From Deroplatys truncata (Eukaryota; Arthropoda; Insecta; Mantodea; Mantidae): a stretch of DNA of 64,000 nt. A program made the position numbers and the translations under genes. The notes under the pieces were generated by a model. That model was not told where the DNA came from. It worked only from the letters and a program-made list of their open reading frames with translations, and did no database searches. Positions 34,242 to 45,941 of the stretch are shown piece by piece. The DNA is taken from NCBI GenBank assembly GCA_030765065.1, contig CM060985.1, positions 174,800,096 to 174,864,095 of the forward strand, read 5' to 3'. Every line of letters begins with the position of its first letter. Within the stretch, counting starts at the first letter, position 1.

Positions 34242-35618
34242 CTTATAGTTTACTTAATTGCAACACCAAGAAAGAATTTCCCGAATAACTTCAAACTTGG
34301 TGGAAGTATAGAAGAGTGTACAAGCAATAAGTGATTAGGTTTGTAGAGAATGGGATACACATAGGCCGAGCAGAGCCCTCTCATGTCGGTCAGTGTTGCG
34401 CCCAGTGTACTCAGTTCAGAACTGTCAAACAAGGTGGAAACAATAAAGTGAGTGCCAGTATGCCTCGTCGACGTCAAAGGGAGCCATATCGGCAAGTGAG
34501 TGAGTTCGATCGGGGCAGAATGATCGGTCTCCAGGAAGCGGGTTTGTCATAACGTGACATTTCGGCTCGTACATGGCATGCTGCTACGACAGTGATGCGT
34601 GTGTGGAAGCAATGGATAGATGAAGGTGGTACGGAGCGAAGAGCGGGTACTGGACCACGGAACATGACCACAGCACGGCATGACCGTCATCTTGACCGCA
34701 TGGACATAACGGACCGTACAGCTTCATCCACAGTGTTGGCTCGACGCTGGAGCACTGCAACAGGTGTGAACTTGTCTGCATCAACGGTTCGTCGCCGTCT
34801 TCTGCAGGTTGGACTGGTTGCATGCATGCCATTACGTCGACTTCCATTGTCCAGAAACCACAAGCTCCTGCAACTGCAATGAGCACGTGAACACCTCACT
34901 GGGGTGCTGAGTGGCAAAATGTAGTCTTTTTGGACGAGTCCCGCTTCAGCGTGTCTTACAGTGATGGCCGCATACGTGTTCGGCGGTACCGTGGTGAGCG
35001 CAACCTGGAGGGCTGTATTGTTGAACGGCATAGCGGACAAACACCAGGTTTGGAGCGCCATTGGTTACAACAACCGATCACGCCTCCTACGAATTGAGGT
35101 GACTTAGAAAAGCAACTGGTACCTAACGGTGTGTGTAGAGCCTGAGGTACTTCCCCTGCTTCAGGCATCTCCACAGGCCACATTTCAACAGGACAATGCC
35201 CGGTCACATACTGCGGGGAATGTACAAGCCTTCTTCGAAGAGCGACGGGTACCATTGCTTCCCTGGCCTGCACATTTACCTGACTTGTCGTCCATCGAAC
35301 ATGTCTGGGATATGGTTGGTCGGCACCTGGTGCGTTACGGTCCTCCAGTAACCAGTGTCACGGATTTGTGGGCTTGAATACAAACTGCGTGGAGGGAAAT
35401 CCCTCAGGAACTTATTCAGAACCTTTTTGATTCAATGCCACGGCGTATAGCATCTCTAATTGCAGCGCATGGAGGCCACACCAAATACTGAATATTAGGG
35501 TTCAAAGGTCATGTATACATTTAAAAAGTTTATCATTTGTTACTTGTCATGTACCTAACCTGTGTTATTAAATTGATGCGTTTCCTTCTTGGTGTTGCAA
35601 TTTTCACAAACGGCAGTG
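34242..35618 (+). mobile_element. Tc1-like element, inactive
   Basis: TA dinucleotides at 34240-41 and 35619-20 enclose imperfect inverted termini. The best preserved part is 'aattgcaacaccaagaa' (about 34256-34272) against the complement of 'ttcttggtgttgcaatt' (35586-35602). Length 1,377 bp. It encodes a Tc1-family transposase that is no longer open. Confidence 0.85.
34460..35490 (+). pseudogene. Tc1-like transposase, stops and frameshifts
   Basis: Starts MPRRRQREPYRQVSEFDRGR, then an in-frame stop right after EAGLS. HTH and linker: GGTERRAGTGPRNMTTARHD, RRWSTATGVNLSASTVRRRL. The first catalytic D is in VVFLDESRF (about 34921, displaced frame), the second in FQQDNARSHTAGNVQAFFEE. The catalytic E is in PDLSSIEHVWDMVGRHL, with 34 residues between the last two acidic residues (DD34E). 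Breaks at about 34549, 34880 and 35100 leave no complete protein. Confidence 0.86.
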
Positions 35619-35624
35619 TATTTA

Positions 35625-36240
35625 GAGGTCCCTTGAATAAAAAAAGCATTTTTACTTTCCCTACCACGTAATACATAGTACGTAGAGAAGGTAGTCAATT
35701 CCACCCAAAAATTCGATACCGAGAGTCCACCGGAAATACAGGTTTTAGACTCCCGAATCCAAAAGGTCCGTCTGTTTGTGTCTGTGAACAGCATAACTCC
35801 AAAATGAAAATTCGGATAAACACCAAACTTGGTATTTAGGTTCAGTACTTTCTGAAGGTGTGTCACGAAGATTTTCAAAGAAAAAAAAACTCCCCACGAC
35901 AAACTGCCCTTTACATGCAACATTTTTCGAAATTTTTGATTTTTTAAAAAATGCCTCTTAACGATTTTGATTAAAAGAACCAGAAGTTTAAACTATTTTC
36001 ATGAGAAATAAAATTACATCTTAAATTTTCTGGGAAAAGCCTGTGCAGTGGTTTTTATTGCCATCCACGTTTATAAAGCTGGTAACCCGCAAGAGATAGA
36101 CATAATATTACTGCCCAAAAATAGTACATCTCGTCGAAGCATACAATTGATGTGAAATGAAAGTTTTTGTGGCGTTAAGTATTTCCGAAATAACCGTTTT
36201 TATTGGTTTGAATTATCAGATACTTCATATAAGGTGATCT
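35625..36240 (+). repeat. TTR/lineage-C copy
   Basis: A small piece ('aggtcccttgaataaaaaaa') lies right of the Tc1 element. Then a copy starting 'actttccctaccacgtaat' runs through module A landmarks to 'agtatttccgaaataacc'. The B-side end is missing. Confidence 0.65.
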
Positions 36241-36395
36241 TTTGGGTATGGATAAAATCAAATGTTATAAAAGCCAATATGTATGTAGGACAAATTACTT
36301 CATGGTTATATTATACCTAAAAGTTGGGAGTTTTCATATACTACAGTCAACAATGCATAGCCTGAAAGGACAAATGAAAATCGTAGATGATTAAA

Positions 36396-36570
36396 ATGGC
36401 TAGTACAAATCAACAGTGCGCACAATGTGGTCTTTGGTATACTAAATCTGATAGTGTGAAAAGAGTTCAAAGGGAATTTCGTCGTGAGTATGTTGTGTGT
36501 AATGAACCTAAATACGATTCCACAATGTTGTGGTATCGAACATTTGCAGAAACAGATTCTGTGTTAAAAA
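36396..36570 (+). pseudogene. N-terminal fragment of a DUF4817-type transposase
   Basis: MASTNQQCAQCGLWYTKSDS, then VKRVQREFRREYVV, then LWYRTFAETDSVLK. This is the helix-turn-helix N-terminus common at the start of a large insect transposase group. It is cut off at an A-run at 36567-36572, exactly where a TTR copy begins. The rest of the transposase is not found on the other side of the TTR nest. Confidence 0.7.
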
Positions 36571-38040
36571 TCTGATGTGTTACACTCACATGATTTTCTC
36601 TACTATTTCTGTACAAACTATTTTTACAAGCGCTTATTCTCCATATGCTTCATGTTAATCGAGATGTAATCTTATTGCTAATTTTCTTGTAGATGCAAGG
36701 GGAATATGGTAGGCTTTAAGCGATAGTCAAATATTCTAAGAACTGGTTGCTATGTGGAACATTCCATTCTCTTTGTTTTACCAGGACAAAAAAAAAGGAA
36801 TAACAGGATAGGGTGGAAGGATTTTCTTGAAAACCTTCGTGTCGCATCTCTGGAAGATACTGAACCTAAATACCAAGTTTGGTGTTTATCCGACTGTTCA
36901 TTTCTGAGTTATGCTGTTCACAGACACACACACGGATATGTTTCCAAAAATGCTTTTTTTTTTATTCAGGAGGCCTCAAAACATATATTTCCGGTGAAAT
37001 CTCGGTATCGAATTTTTGGGTGGAATACAATACTTCCCGAATTTACTATACGTAGTAGAGAAAGTAAAAATGAATAACGAATTCCTGTTTGAGAAAAAGT
37101 ATAAATATTGGAAAATTTAAGGGAATAACAAGCAATATGTCGAAAATGGTTCACTCAATAAAAAAAAATCTGATGTGTTACACTCACATGACTTTCTCTA
37201 CTCTTGTACAAACTATTTTTACAAACGCTTATTCTCCATATGCTTCATGTTAATGGAGATATCGAGATGTCAATCTTATTGATAATTTTCTTGTAGATGC
37301 AAGGGGAATATGGTAGGTTTTAAGCGATAGTCAAATATTTTAACGCTGGTTGCTATGTGGCGCATTCCATTCTCTTTGCATGTCCAGAACATAAAAAAAA
37401 TGAATAACGAATTTGAGAAAAAGTATAAGTATTGGAAAATTTAAGGGAATAACAAGCAATATCTCGCAAACGCTTCACTCAACAAAAGAAATGTATATGA
37501 CATAAATTATGTATTTTAACGCGATCTACATTTTTCGTGTAGTAAAATTTTGTCTATCTCTTATGGTTTACCAGTTATGAAAAAGTCGTTCATAATGAAG
37601 AATACCTTTGGAGACATTCCCAGAAAATTCGAGATATACATTTTATTTGCCATGACAATATCTTAAACATATGATATTTTCATCAAAATCGTTAGAGCCG
37701 TTTTTGAGAAAATTAAAATTTTCGAAAAATGTTCCATGTAAAGGGTAGTCTGGGGTGGGGGGATTTTCTTGAAAAGCTTCGTGTCGCATCTCTGAAAGAT
37801 ACTGAACCTAAATACCAAGTTTGGTGTTTATCCGACTCTTCGTTTTTGAGTTATGCTGTTCACAGACACACAGACAGACACACAGACACACAGCCAGACA
37901 CACACACACGGACATGTTTCCAAAAATGCTTTTTTGGATTCAGTGAGTCTCAAAACATGTATTTCCGGTGAAATCTCGGTATCGAAATTTTGGGTGGAAT
38001 ACAATACTTCCCCTACTTACTATACGTAGTAGAGAAAGTA
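36571..38040 (-). repeat. nest of TTR modules, minus orientation
   Basis: Order on the plus strand: reversed B (36571-36790), partial reversed A (36790-37066) ending 'tagtagagaaagtaaaaa', and an A inner fragment (37070-37165). Then reversed B (37167-37390) and a complete reversed A (37390-38040) with an interrupted CA tract at 37862-37911. All joins are at A-runs. It reads as one unit inserted into, and another truncated beside, an older unit. Confidence 0.75.
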
Positions 38041-38083
38041 AAAAGTATATGACATAAATTGTGAGGACGGGAGGACTATAGTA

Positions 38084-38763
38084 CGAGGGGCGTCCAATAA
38101 GTAAGTTTCCCTATTTTATAAAAAAACATTACATACAATTGATCATGTTAAATAAATTTTATTTATATTGTACAATCCTTCTGTTACTTTTCTACATAGT
38201 CAACGTGTTTTTCCAAGCATTTTTGGGGATATGACATGTTTTTCCAAGCCATGCTGTACCAGGTCGCTGTGCTCGCTGATTTAACTTCATCATCGGTGTT
38301 AAAAGTGCTTACCTTTGAGTTGGAGGAACATGCGAAATTCACTTGGGGCAAGCTCCGGTGAATACGGAGGATGCGAGAAAACGTCCAAGTTGAATCTTGA
38401 CCCAGGCGGAGCTCAGAAGATTCAACTGGGATGTTTTCTCGCATCCTCCATATTCACCAGATCTTTTCCCAAGTGATATTCACGTGTTCCCCTGACTCAA
38501 AGGTCATCATGGAGGTAAGCACTTTAACACCGTGACGAAGATCAATCAGAAGTGAACAGCCGGTTACGAGCAGAGGACCCGACCTGGTACAACACTGCTT
38601 GGAAAAACTTGCGTCACGTCCCCAAAAATGCTTGGAAAAACATGTTGACTATGTAGAAAAGCAACAGAAGGATTGTACAATAGAAATAAAATTAATTCAA
38701 CATGATCAATTGTGTGTAATGCTTTTTATAAAATAGGGAAACTTACTTATTGGACGACCCTCG
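38084..38763. mobile_element. 680 bp foldback derived from a mariner 3' end
   Basis: The outer termini 'cgaggggcgtccaataagta' and the complement of 'tacttattggacgaccctcg' lie between TA (38082-83, 38764-65). The two halves are long inverted copies meeting near 38425. Both carry the 3' end of a mariner-like transposase gene ('tgactatgtagaaaagcaac' on the right, its complement on the left). No transposase can be made. It is a snap-back non-autonomous element mobilisable only in trans. Confidence 0.88.
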
Positions 38764-39383
38764 TATATAATTATAGTCAAATTTACATTAGAATCTGATT
38801 TTTCACACAGCTTCAATTGCTCTTTGCGTGCGCAATACAGAAATTTCGTTATTTTACATGTGCTGCAGCTTATCATATCATGTTCTAGCATAATGTGACA
38901 ATTCAGGTTTGGGACGATAACGTCAGTCAGTACGAGGTTGCACAGATAAGATATTACAAACAGGTGTAACGGCTCCCGTAACCACCTTGTACCAGCAATT
39001 ACGCTCCGATATGTAATGTGTCTGATGTCAAACGTGGATTGAATAAAGAGGTTAGTCATCCCTGATACGATATTCTATTTGTGGCAAACTTTGTTTTGCT
39101 TTTAGGATTTTAAAGCATTCAATTGACAGAAAAAGTCTCCTAAAAACATATAAATTTCTCTGGGGGCATAGTGATGGGACAATAGCATGATTTTTTTTAT
39201 ACTCGATACCAATACTGATTTTTGAGTATCGATATTCGATACTTTTATAAAAAAAACTATAATTGTTCACTGAATTACGTTCTTATTAGTAGTTTTCTGT
39301 GTATAGACGCATGCAATCAATTTTGTATTTATATGCTAATTCCGAAGTTGTTGCTGTTTGACATTCTCCAATTTGCAGCAATT
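38764..39383. other. gene-free stretch inside the intron
   Basis: No recognised gene or repeat; AT-rich. It includes 'gagtatcgatattcgatac' (39224-39242), a small cluster of ATCGATA-like words that recurs near 44930-44970. Confidence 0.45.
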
Positions 39384-42230
39384 TTTTACTTTCTCTACTA
39401 CGTATAGTAATTAGGGGAAGTATTGTATTCCACCCAAAAATTCGATACCGAGATTTCACCGGAAATACCTGTTTTGAGACCCCCTGAATCCAAATAAAGC
39501 ATTTTTGGAAACATCTCTGTGTGTCTGTGAACAGCATAACTCAGAAACGAACAGTCCGATAAACACCAAACTTGCTATTTGGGTTCAGTATCTTTCAGAG
39601 ATGCGACACGAAGGTTTTCAAGAAAATCCCCCCACCCCAGATTACCCTTTACATGGAACATTTTTCGAAAATTTTAATTTTTTCAAAAATGGCTCTAACG
39701 ATTTTGATTAAAATATCATAAGTTTAAGATATTTTCATGACAAATCAAATGTATACCTCGAACTTTCTGGGAATGTCTCCAAAAGTATTCTTCATTGTGA
39801 ACGACTTTTGCATAACTGGTAAACCATAAGAGATAGACAAAATTTTACTACACAAAAAATGTAGATCGTGTTAAAATACACAATTTATGTCATATACATT
39901 TTTTTTTTTAGTGAACCTTTTCGAGATATTGCTTGTTATTGCCTTAAATTTTCTAATACTTATACTTTTTCTCAAATTCGTTATTCATTTTTTACTTTCT
40001 CTACTACGTATAGTAAGTAGGGGAAGTATTGCATTCCACCCAAAAATTCGATACCGAGATTTCACCGGAAATACACGTTTTGAGACCTCCTGAATCCAAA
40101 AAAGGCATTTTTGGAAACATGTCCGTGTGTGTGTCTGTGTGTGTGTGTGTGTGTGTCTGTGTGTGTGTCTGTGTGTGTGTGTGTGTGTGTGTGTCTGTCA
40201 ACAGCATAACTCAAAAACGAACAATCGGATAAGCACCAAACTTGGTATTTAGGTTCAGTATCTTCCAGAGATGCGACACGAAGGTTCTCAAGAAAATCCC
40301 CCCACCCCAGACTACCCTTTACATGGAAGATTTTTCGAAAATTTTAATTTTCTCCAAAATGGCTCGAACGATTTTGATGAAAATATCATATGTTTAGGGT
40401 AATGTCATGAGAAATGAAATGTATATCTCGAATTTTCTGGGAATGTCTCCAAAAGTATTCTTCATTGTGAACGACTTTTGCATAACTGGTAAACCATAAG
40501 AGATAGACAAAATTTTACTACACAAAAAATGTAGATCGCGTTAAAATACACAACTTATGTCATATACATTTCTTTTGTTGAGTGAATCGTTTTCGAGATA
40601 TTGCTTGTTATTTCCTTAAATTTTCCAATACTTATACTTTTTCTCAAATGCGTTATTCATTTTACTTTCTCTACTACGTATAGTAAGTAGGGGAAGTATT
40701 GTATTCCACCCAAAAATTCGATACCGAGATTTCACCGGAAATACATGTTTTGAGACTCCCTGAATCCAAAATTGCATTTTTGGAAACATGTCCGTGTGTG
40801 TGTCTGTGAACAGCATAACTCAAAAACGAACAGTCGGTAAACACCAAACTTGGTATTTAGGTTCAGTATCTTCCAGAGATGCGACACGAAGGTTTTCAAG
40901 AAAATCCCCCCACCCCAGACTACCCTTTACATGGAACATTTTTCGAAAATTTTAATTTTCTCAAAAATGGCTCTAACGATTTTGATTAAAATATCATATA
41001 TTTAAGATACTTTCATGACAAATAAAATGTATATCTTGAATTTTCTGGAAATGTCTCCAAAAGTATTCTTCATTGTGAACGACTTTTGCATAACTGGTAA
41101 ACCATAAGAGATAGACAAAAGTTTACAACACAAAAAATGTAGCTCGCGTTAAAATACACAATTTATGCCATATACATTTTTTTCGCTGGGTGAACCATTT
41201 TCGAGATATTGCTTGTTATTTCCTTAAATTTTCCAATATACTTTTTCTCAAATGGGAAATCGTTATTCATTTTTTTTTTGTCTTGGATATGCAAAGAGTA
41301 TTAATCTGTGGCAAAGAGAATTGTGCTCTACATAGCAACCAGCTATTAAGAGATATGTCAATTCTTAAAGGTTACTGTATTTTTACTTTCTCTACTACGT
41401 ATAGTAAGTAGGGGAAGTATTGTATTACACCCAAAATTTCGATACCGAGATTTCACCGGAAATACATGTTTTGAGATTCACTGAATCCAAAAAAAGCATT
41501 TTTGGAAACATGTCCGTGTGTGTGTCTGTGTGTCTGTGAACAGCATAACTCAAAAACGAAGAGTCGGATAAACACCAAACTTGGTATTTAGGTTCAGTAT
41601 CTTCCAGAGATGCGACACGAAGGTTTTGAAGAAAATCCCCACACCCCAGACTACCCTTTACATGGAACATTTTTCGAAAATTTTAATTTTCTCAAAAACG
41701 GCTCTAACGATTTTGATTAAAATATCATATGTTTAAGATATTGTCATGATAATTAAAATGTATATCTCGAATTTTCTGGGAATGTCTCCAAAAGTATTCT
41801 TCATTATGAACGACTTTTTCGTAACTGGTAAACCATAAGAGATAGACAAAATTTTACTACACAAAAAATGTAGATCGCGTTAAAATACACAATTTAAGTC
41901 ATATACATTTCTTTTGTTGAGTGAACCGTTTGCGAGATATTGCTTGTTATTCCCTTAAATTTTCCAATACTTATACTTTTTCTCAAATTCGTTATTCATT
42001 TTTTTATGTCCTGGACATGCAAAGAGAATGGAATGCGCCACATAGCAACCAGCGTTAAAATATTTGACTATCGCTTAAAACCTACCATATTCCCCTTGCA
42101 TCACAAGAAAATTATCAATAAGATTGACATCTCGATATCTCCATTAACATGAAGCATATGGAGAATAAGCGTTTGTAAAAATAGTTTGTACAAGAGTAGA
42201 GAAAGTCGTGTGAGTGTAACACATCAGATT
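39384..42230 (+). repeat. nested/tandem TTR array (A-A-A-A+B)
   Basis: Module A starts at about 39386, 39990, 40662 and 41382, each with 'ttactttctctactacgta'. The first two stop at the same place, the T-tract after 'cgttattcat'; the third goes slightly further, to 'tactgtattt'. The fourth continues into module B, ending 'gagtagagaaagtcgtgtga' near 42211. (TG)n length differs strongly between copies: very long at 40122-40197, short at 40793-40803. Confidence 0.85.
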
Positions 42231-42231
42231 T

Positions 42232-42460
42232 TTTTTGTCCTGGACATACAAGGAGAATGGAATGCACCACATAACAACCAGCTCTTAAAAAATTGACTAT
42301 CGCTTAAAGCTTACCATATTCCCCTTGCACCTACAAAAAAATTAGCAATAAGATTAACATCTCGATATCTGGATTAACATGAAGCAAATGGGGAATAAGC
42401 GTTTGTAAAAATAGTTGTACAAGAGTAGAGAAACTCATGTGAGTGTAACACGTAAGATTT
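42232..42460 (+). repeat. displaced TTR module B
   Basis: Begins 'tgtcctggacatacaagga' after a T-run and ends 'gagtagagaaactcatgtga' then 'aacacgtaagatttt'. It is an orphan B, as expected for the downstream half of an older unit split by the insertions to its left. Confidence 0.75.
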
Positions 42461-42506
42461 TCTTGATGCTACAAAATATGTATCCCATATTGTTAGTCAA
42501 GGCTAA

Positions 42507-42511
<5 letters not shown>

Positions 42512-42556
<45 letters not shown>
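42512..42556. repeat. (AAT)n microsatellite
   Basis: About 15 uninterrupted AAT/ATA triplets. Confidence 0.95.
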
Positions 42557-42558
<2 letters not shown>

Positions 42559-42677
42559 TTCTTTGCTTCACTTTTTTTGTAACTATGATTTGTGCTGAAA
42601 ACTTTCTTTTAAAGGATTTTCTATCCATAGAAAAACAAACACTAGCAATTCTTCTTCACTCTGCAAGTTTGAAAATA

Positions 42678-44004
42678 CAGGATGATTTATGAAGAACTGA
42701 CACATTTATTTCTTTAATTGTTTCAAAACGAGTTATGCTAGCGACAACTTGTTATACCTGAAATACAGTTGGGAGATTGCCTCTATAGCAAATGTTGAAA
42801 ATGTCCTCCATCCTGCATAAGGCACAACTCAACACGTCATTCCATGTTACTGGCCACTCGTTGGAGATCCCTGTTGTCAATAGCTTGAATATCCTGTGTA
42901 ATGTTGTGCTTCAGATCCTCCAATGTCTGAGGACGTGTGGCATAAACTCTGTCTTTTAAGTAACCCCATAGAAAGAAGTCCGGCGATGTCAAATCCGGAG
43001 ATCTCGGTGGCCACAGGTTCTTGAAAATTATCCGGTCGTCAAAGAAACTTGCAATTAGTGCAATGCATTCATTTGATGTATGGCATGTAGCGCCGTCCTG
43101 CTGAAAATATCCTTGACTCAGCTCTACATCGTCTAGTTGCTCCGCAAACTCCATAAAAATCTGTCGGTACTCTGCAGTGTTCACATTGTTTTAAAAAAAA
43201 TGGTCTCACGATTCTCTGTGCGGATATTGCACACGAAACTCCGATTTTAACCGGTGCATAGTGCTTTATGAATAACATGTGGATTTTCGGTGCCCCAATA
43301 GCGTGAGTTATTTGAGTTCACATAGCCGGATAAATGGAACCATGCTTCATCTATGAACCATGTGATGGACAATATGGCAGGATTTGCACAATGAACGCCC
43401 AAACCAACGACAATAATTCAGTCATCTATCCTTATCTGGTTCCTGTAACTGATGGACAACCTTAATCCTATTCGGCTTTAGGCCTACACTTTTCACAGCT
43501 CTCTGACACATTGAGTAGCTGTACCCTGTCTCCTGCGACAAACGCTTTAATGATTTTTTGAGTGACTGATCCAGTCGTGCTCTTACCTCAACAACCGCGG
43601 GAAGCCTAGATGAACGAGTTTTGCCTTTTCAACTCACCGCAGATCCAGTTGTTTCCAATTTGTTTCCAGTCCCAGTATTGTGTTTATTTGGGGAGAATTC
43701 CGAACACCAAATTCTCTGTGGTATGCCCTTTAAGTAGCTGTAATTCAATTCGTAATCCAGTATTGCTGTACAAGTAAGAGTAGGTGTACTCCATCTTCAC
43801 GTTGACTAGTACAAAATATCAAAAACAGTTGCCGACAATAAAACTAACAATTAAGAATAAAACATGAACATCTGCGCATGTAGTGACAGGCAATATAAAC
43901 TCCAAAACATTCTGCTTAATTTGGTGCTAAAAGTGGGGCATTGAGTGAATTTCGAACAGAATAATTAAAGAAAGAGATGTGTCAGTTCTTCATAAATCAC
44001 CCTA
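42678..44004 (-). mobile_element. mariner-superfamily element with long termini, inactive
   Basis: TA at 42676-77 and 44005-06. The inverted termini extend about 43 bp: 'aggatgatttatgaagaact' and onward at the left, the complement of 'agttcttcataaatcaccct' at the right. Length 1,327 bp. The transposase is on the minus strand. Confidence 0.92.
42837..43795 (-). pseudogene. transposase of the 42.7 kb element, frameshifted
   Basis: Reads from about 43793: MEYTYSYLYSNTGLRIE, the HTH linker LPAVVEVRARLDQSLKKSL, and RLSQETGYSYSMCQRAVK. The first catalytic block is FIDEAWFHLSGYVNS at about 43330, the second YFQQDGATCHTSNECIALI. The third is RSPDLTSPDFFLWGYLKDRV, with 38 residues between the last two aspartates by my count. 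That spacing differs from the DD34D elements here. At least three frame breaks are present. This group is often annotated loosely as Tc3/mariner; the exact family is not assigned. Confidence 0.85.
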
Positions 44005-45046
44005 TATAAACCAGTATATTTTTCATGAAACTCGAAATGTGAATTACGCCTCTCTATTATAGATGCGTTCCGAGCTCCTGAACCCAGGTAGGAATGCGTA
44101 CATATACACGGTGTTCAAAAATAACATGCAGCCAGCTTATGCTAGTGGCCGTACTAATTCCGTACCCGATTCTTACAATAGAGAATTACTTGGATATACT
44201 GAGCAAAACAGGCTAGGTGAATGCTGGCTAAGAGTGTATTGTTCGCTGCGTAACTCAGAGTGCACTTTCCTTTCTCTCCACAGCTCATCCCACGGGGCTC
44301 ACGAGCCCAGAACACAACTATACCCAGCTCATACATTAGCATATACCTACATATTTAATATAGAGGCTGTTAGATAAAATTTAAAACGTTGAACAAAAAC
44401 TCAAGGATGTATTATATGAAATGCAACCATATAAAGGAATCAACTATTTCTGTTTAAGAACAGGAGCATTCATGAAAGAATAAATATCTACATGGGCTGT
44501 ATTATCTCGTGTCATAAGATATAATTTGTTTCTCCTGGATTCACAGATCTTGGTAATGTAATGGAAGAGTGAGGTACCAAGTCAGACTATTTCAGAAACG
44601 TAATTTAGTACGTCAGCTAAATCAGCTTAATTCACAACTCAGTTAACGCTGCAAATTACACGAGTACTTCCACTCCTTCCCCCATTGTTTTGTATGTTTT
44701 CATTTATAGACAAGAGTCTATGGAATGTTGCATTCATCCAGTCAAGGTCTATCTAGAACTACAGTCCAGCAACTCTTGGGGACAGGTGCAAGGCAACAAC
44801 GTAAAGTCTCGACTCCTTTCATTCCTTCTCTAGCATAAAGTTAAACGTTAACAGTTTTCAATAATGCAAAACTTAAAAACATAAAAGTATCGAAAAAGTA
44901 TAAGAAGGCTTATCTCAAGTGTTAGACAACTTCGATACCACTGAGTATCGAGGTATCGAGGTCACATCCCTACTTACACAAAACTGCCCTAACTTCTGTC
45001 AGTACTTTCAATGCATATAACTGCTAAATAAACAATGCAAACTCAT
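44005..45046. other. gene-free stretch inside the intron
   Basis: AT-rich with no gene recognised. The open frame at 44063-44377 has no motif and no splice support. 'ctgagtatcgaggtatcgag' lies at 44941-44960. Confidence 0.45.
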
Positions 45047-45673
45047 TAATATAAATATATTCTGAAAGAACACAATAAAGCTACAGAATGAACATACTCT
45101 TATTCGAAATGATCACCCTGTGCGGCAACATAGCGGCGAACACGTTGGGACCACTCATCAATAGCTGCACGAATCATGTCCAGTGGAATTTTCTTGACAG
45201 CAGACGTGACTGATTTTTTTAACATCTCAACATTGCGGTGCCGTTTCTGACATGCTATCGCCTCGAGCTTCTACCACAGAGAATAATCCAAAGGATTGAG
45301 GTACGGGCTTCCACTAGGCCAGCCAGCAGTAGCGATGAAGCGTGGGATAAGCAGCAGTGGTTGGTAACCAATGTCCCACGGTTCATCGCTGCTGCTGACT
45401 GGCCTAGTGGAAGCCCGTACCTCAATCCTTTGGATTATTCTCTGTGGTAGACAAACGAGGCGATAGCATGTCAAAAACGGCACCGCAACATTGAAATGTT
45501 AAAAGAATCAATCACGCCTGCTGTCAAGAAAATTCCACTGGACACCATTCATGCAGCTATTGATGAATAGCCTCAATGTCTTCGCTATGTTGTCGCATTT
45601 AGTGGTCATTTCGAATAAGAGTATGTTCATTCTGTAGCACTTTTTATATTCTTTCAGAATATGTATATTAATG
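45047..45673. mobile_element. foldback carrying inverted copies of a transposase 3' segment
   Basis: The outer arms are 'attctgaaagaacacaat' (45057-45074) against the complement of 'tatattctttcagaat' (45645-45660). The inner arms, including 'ggattgaggtacgggcttcc' (45294-45313) and its complement (45407-45426), meet near 45360. Either strand encodes the same peptide, WPSGSPYLNPLDYSLW, a third-catalytic-block motif of mariner-superfamily transposases. The near-identity of the inner arms suggests a recent inversion-duplication or gene conversion. Confidence 0.85.
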
Positions 45674-45941
45674 GGTATGCATACTTTTATTTCGTAGTTA
45701 GATGCATTGAAACTACTGACAGAGGTTATGGCAGTACTGTGCATATCTTTTTTCCGCTGATCTTCCCCTTAAATAGCATTTTCCCTGTTTTTACTAATAT
45801 TGGTTTTTTATTTCAGGGACAACTACGTTTTGTCTTCTTATGCTATTCTTTTTTTTACTCTATTTTATTTTACGTCGCTTTAACTCCTTGGTCATATCGC
45901 GACGGATCTGTTGGTGGATAACTCTTAGAACGATATGTGAT

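Noticed and set aside
44063..44377. 104-residue frame as a host exon
   Set aside because: No recognisable domain and no convincing acceptor and donor pair; such a frame is expected by chance in 64 kb.
39224..44960. Recurrent ATCGATA words as a paired regulatory site
   Set aside because: Only two small clusters in AT-rich sequence; too little to support a claim.
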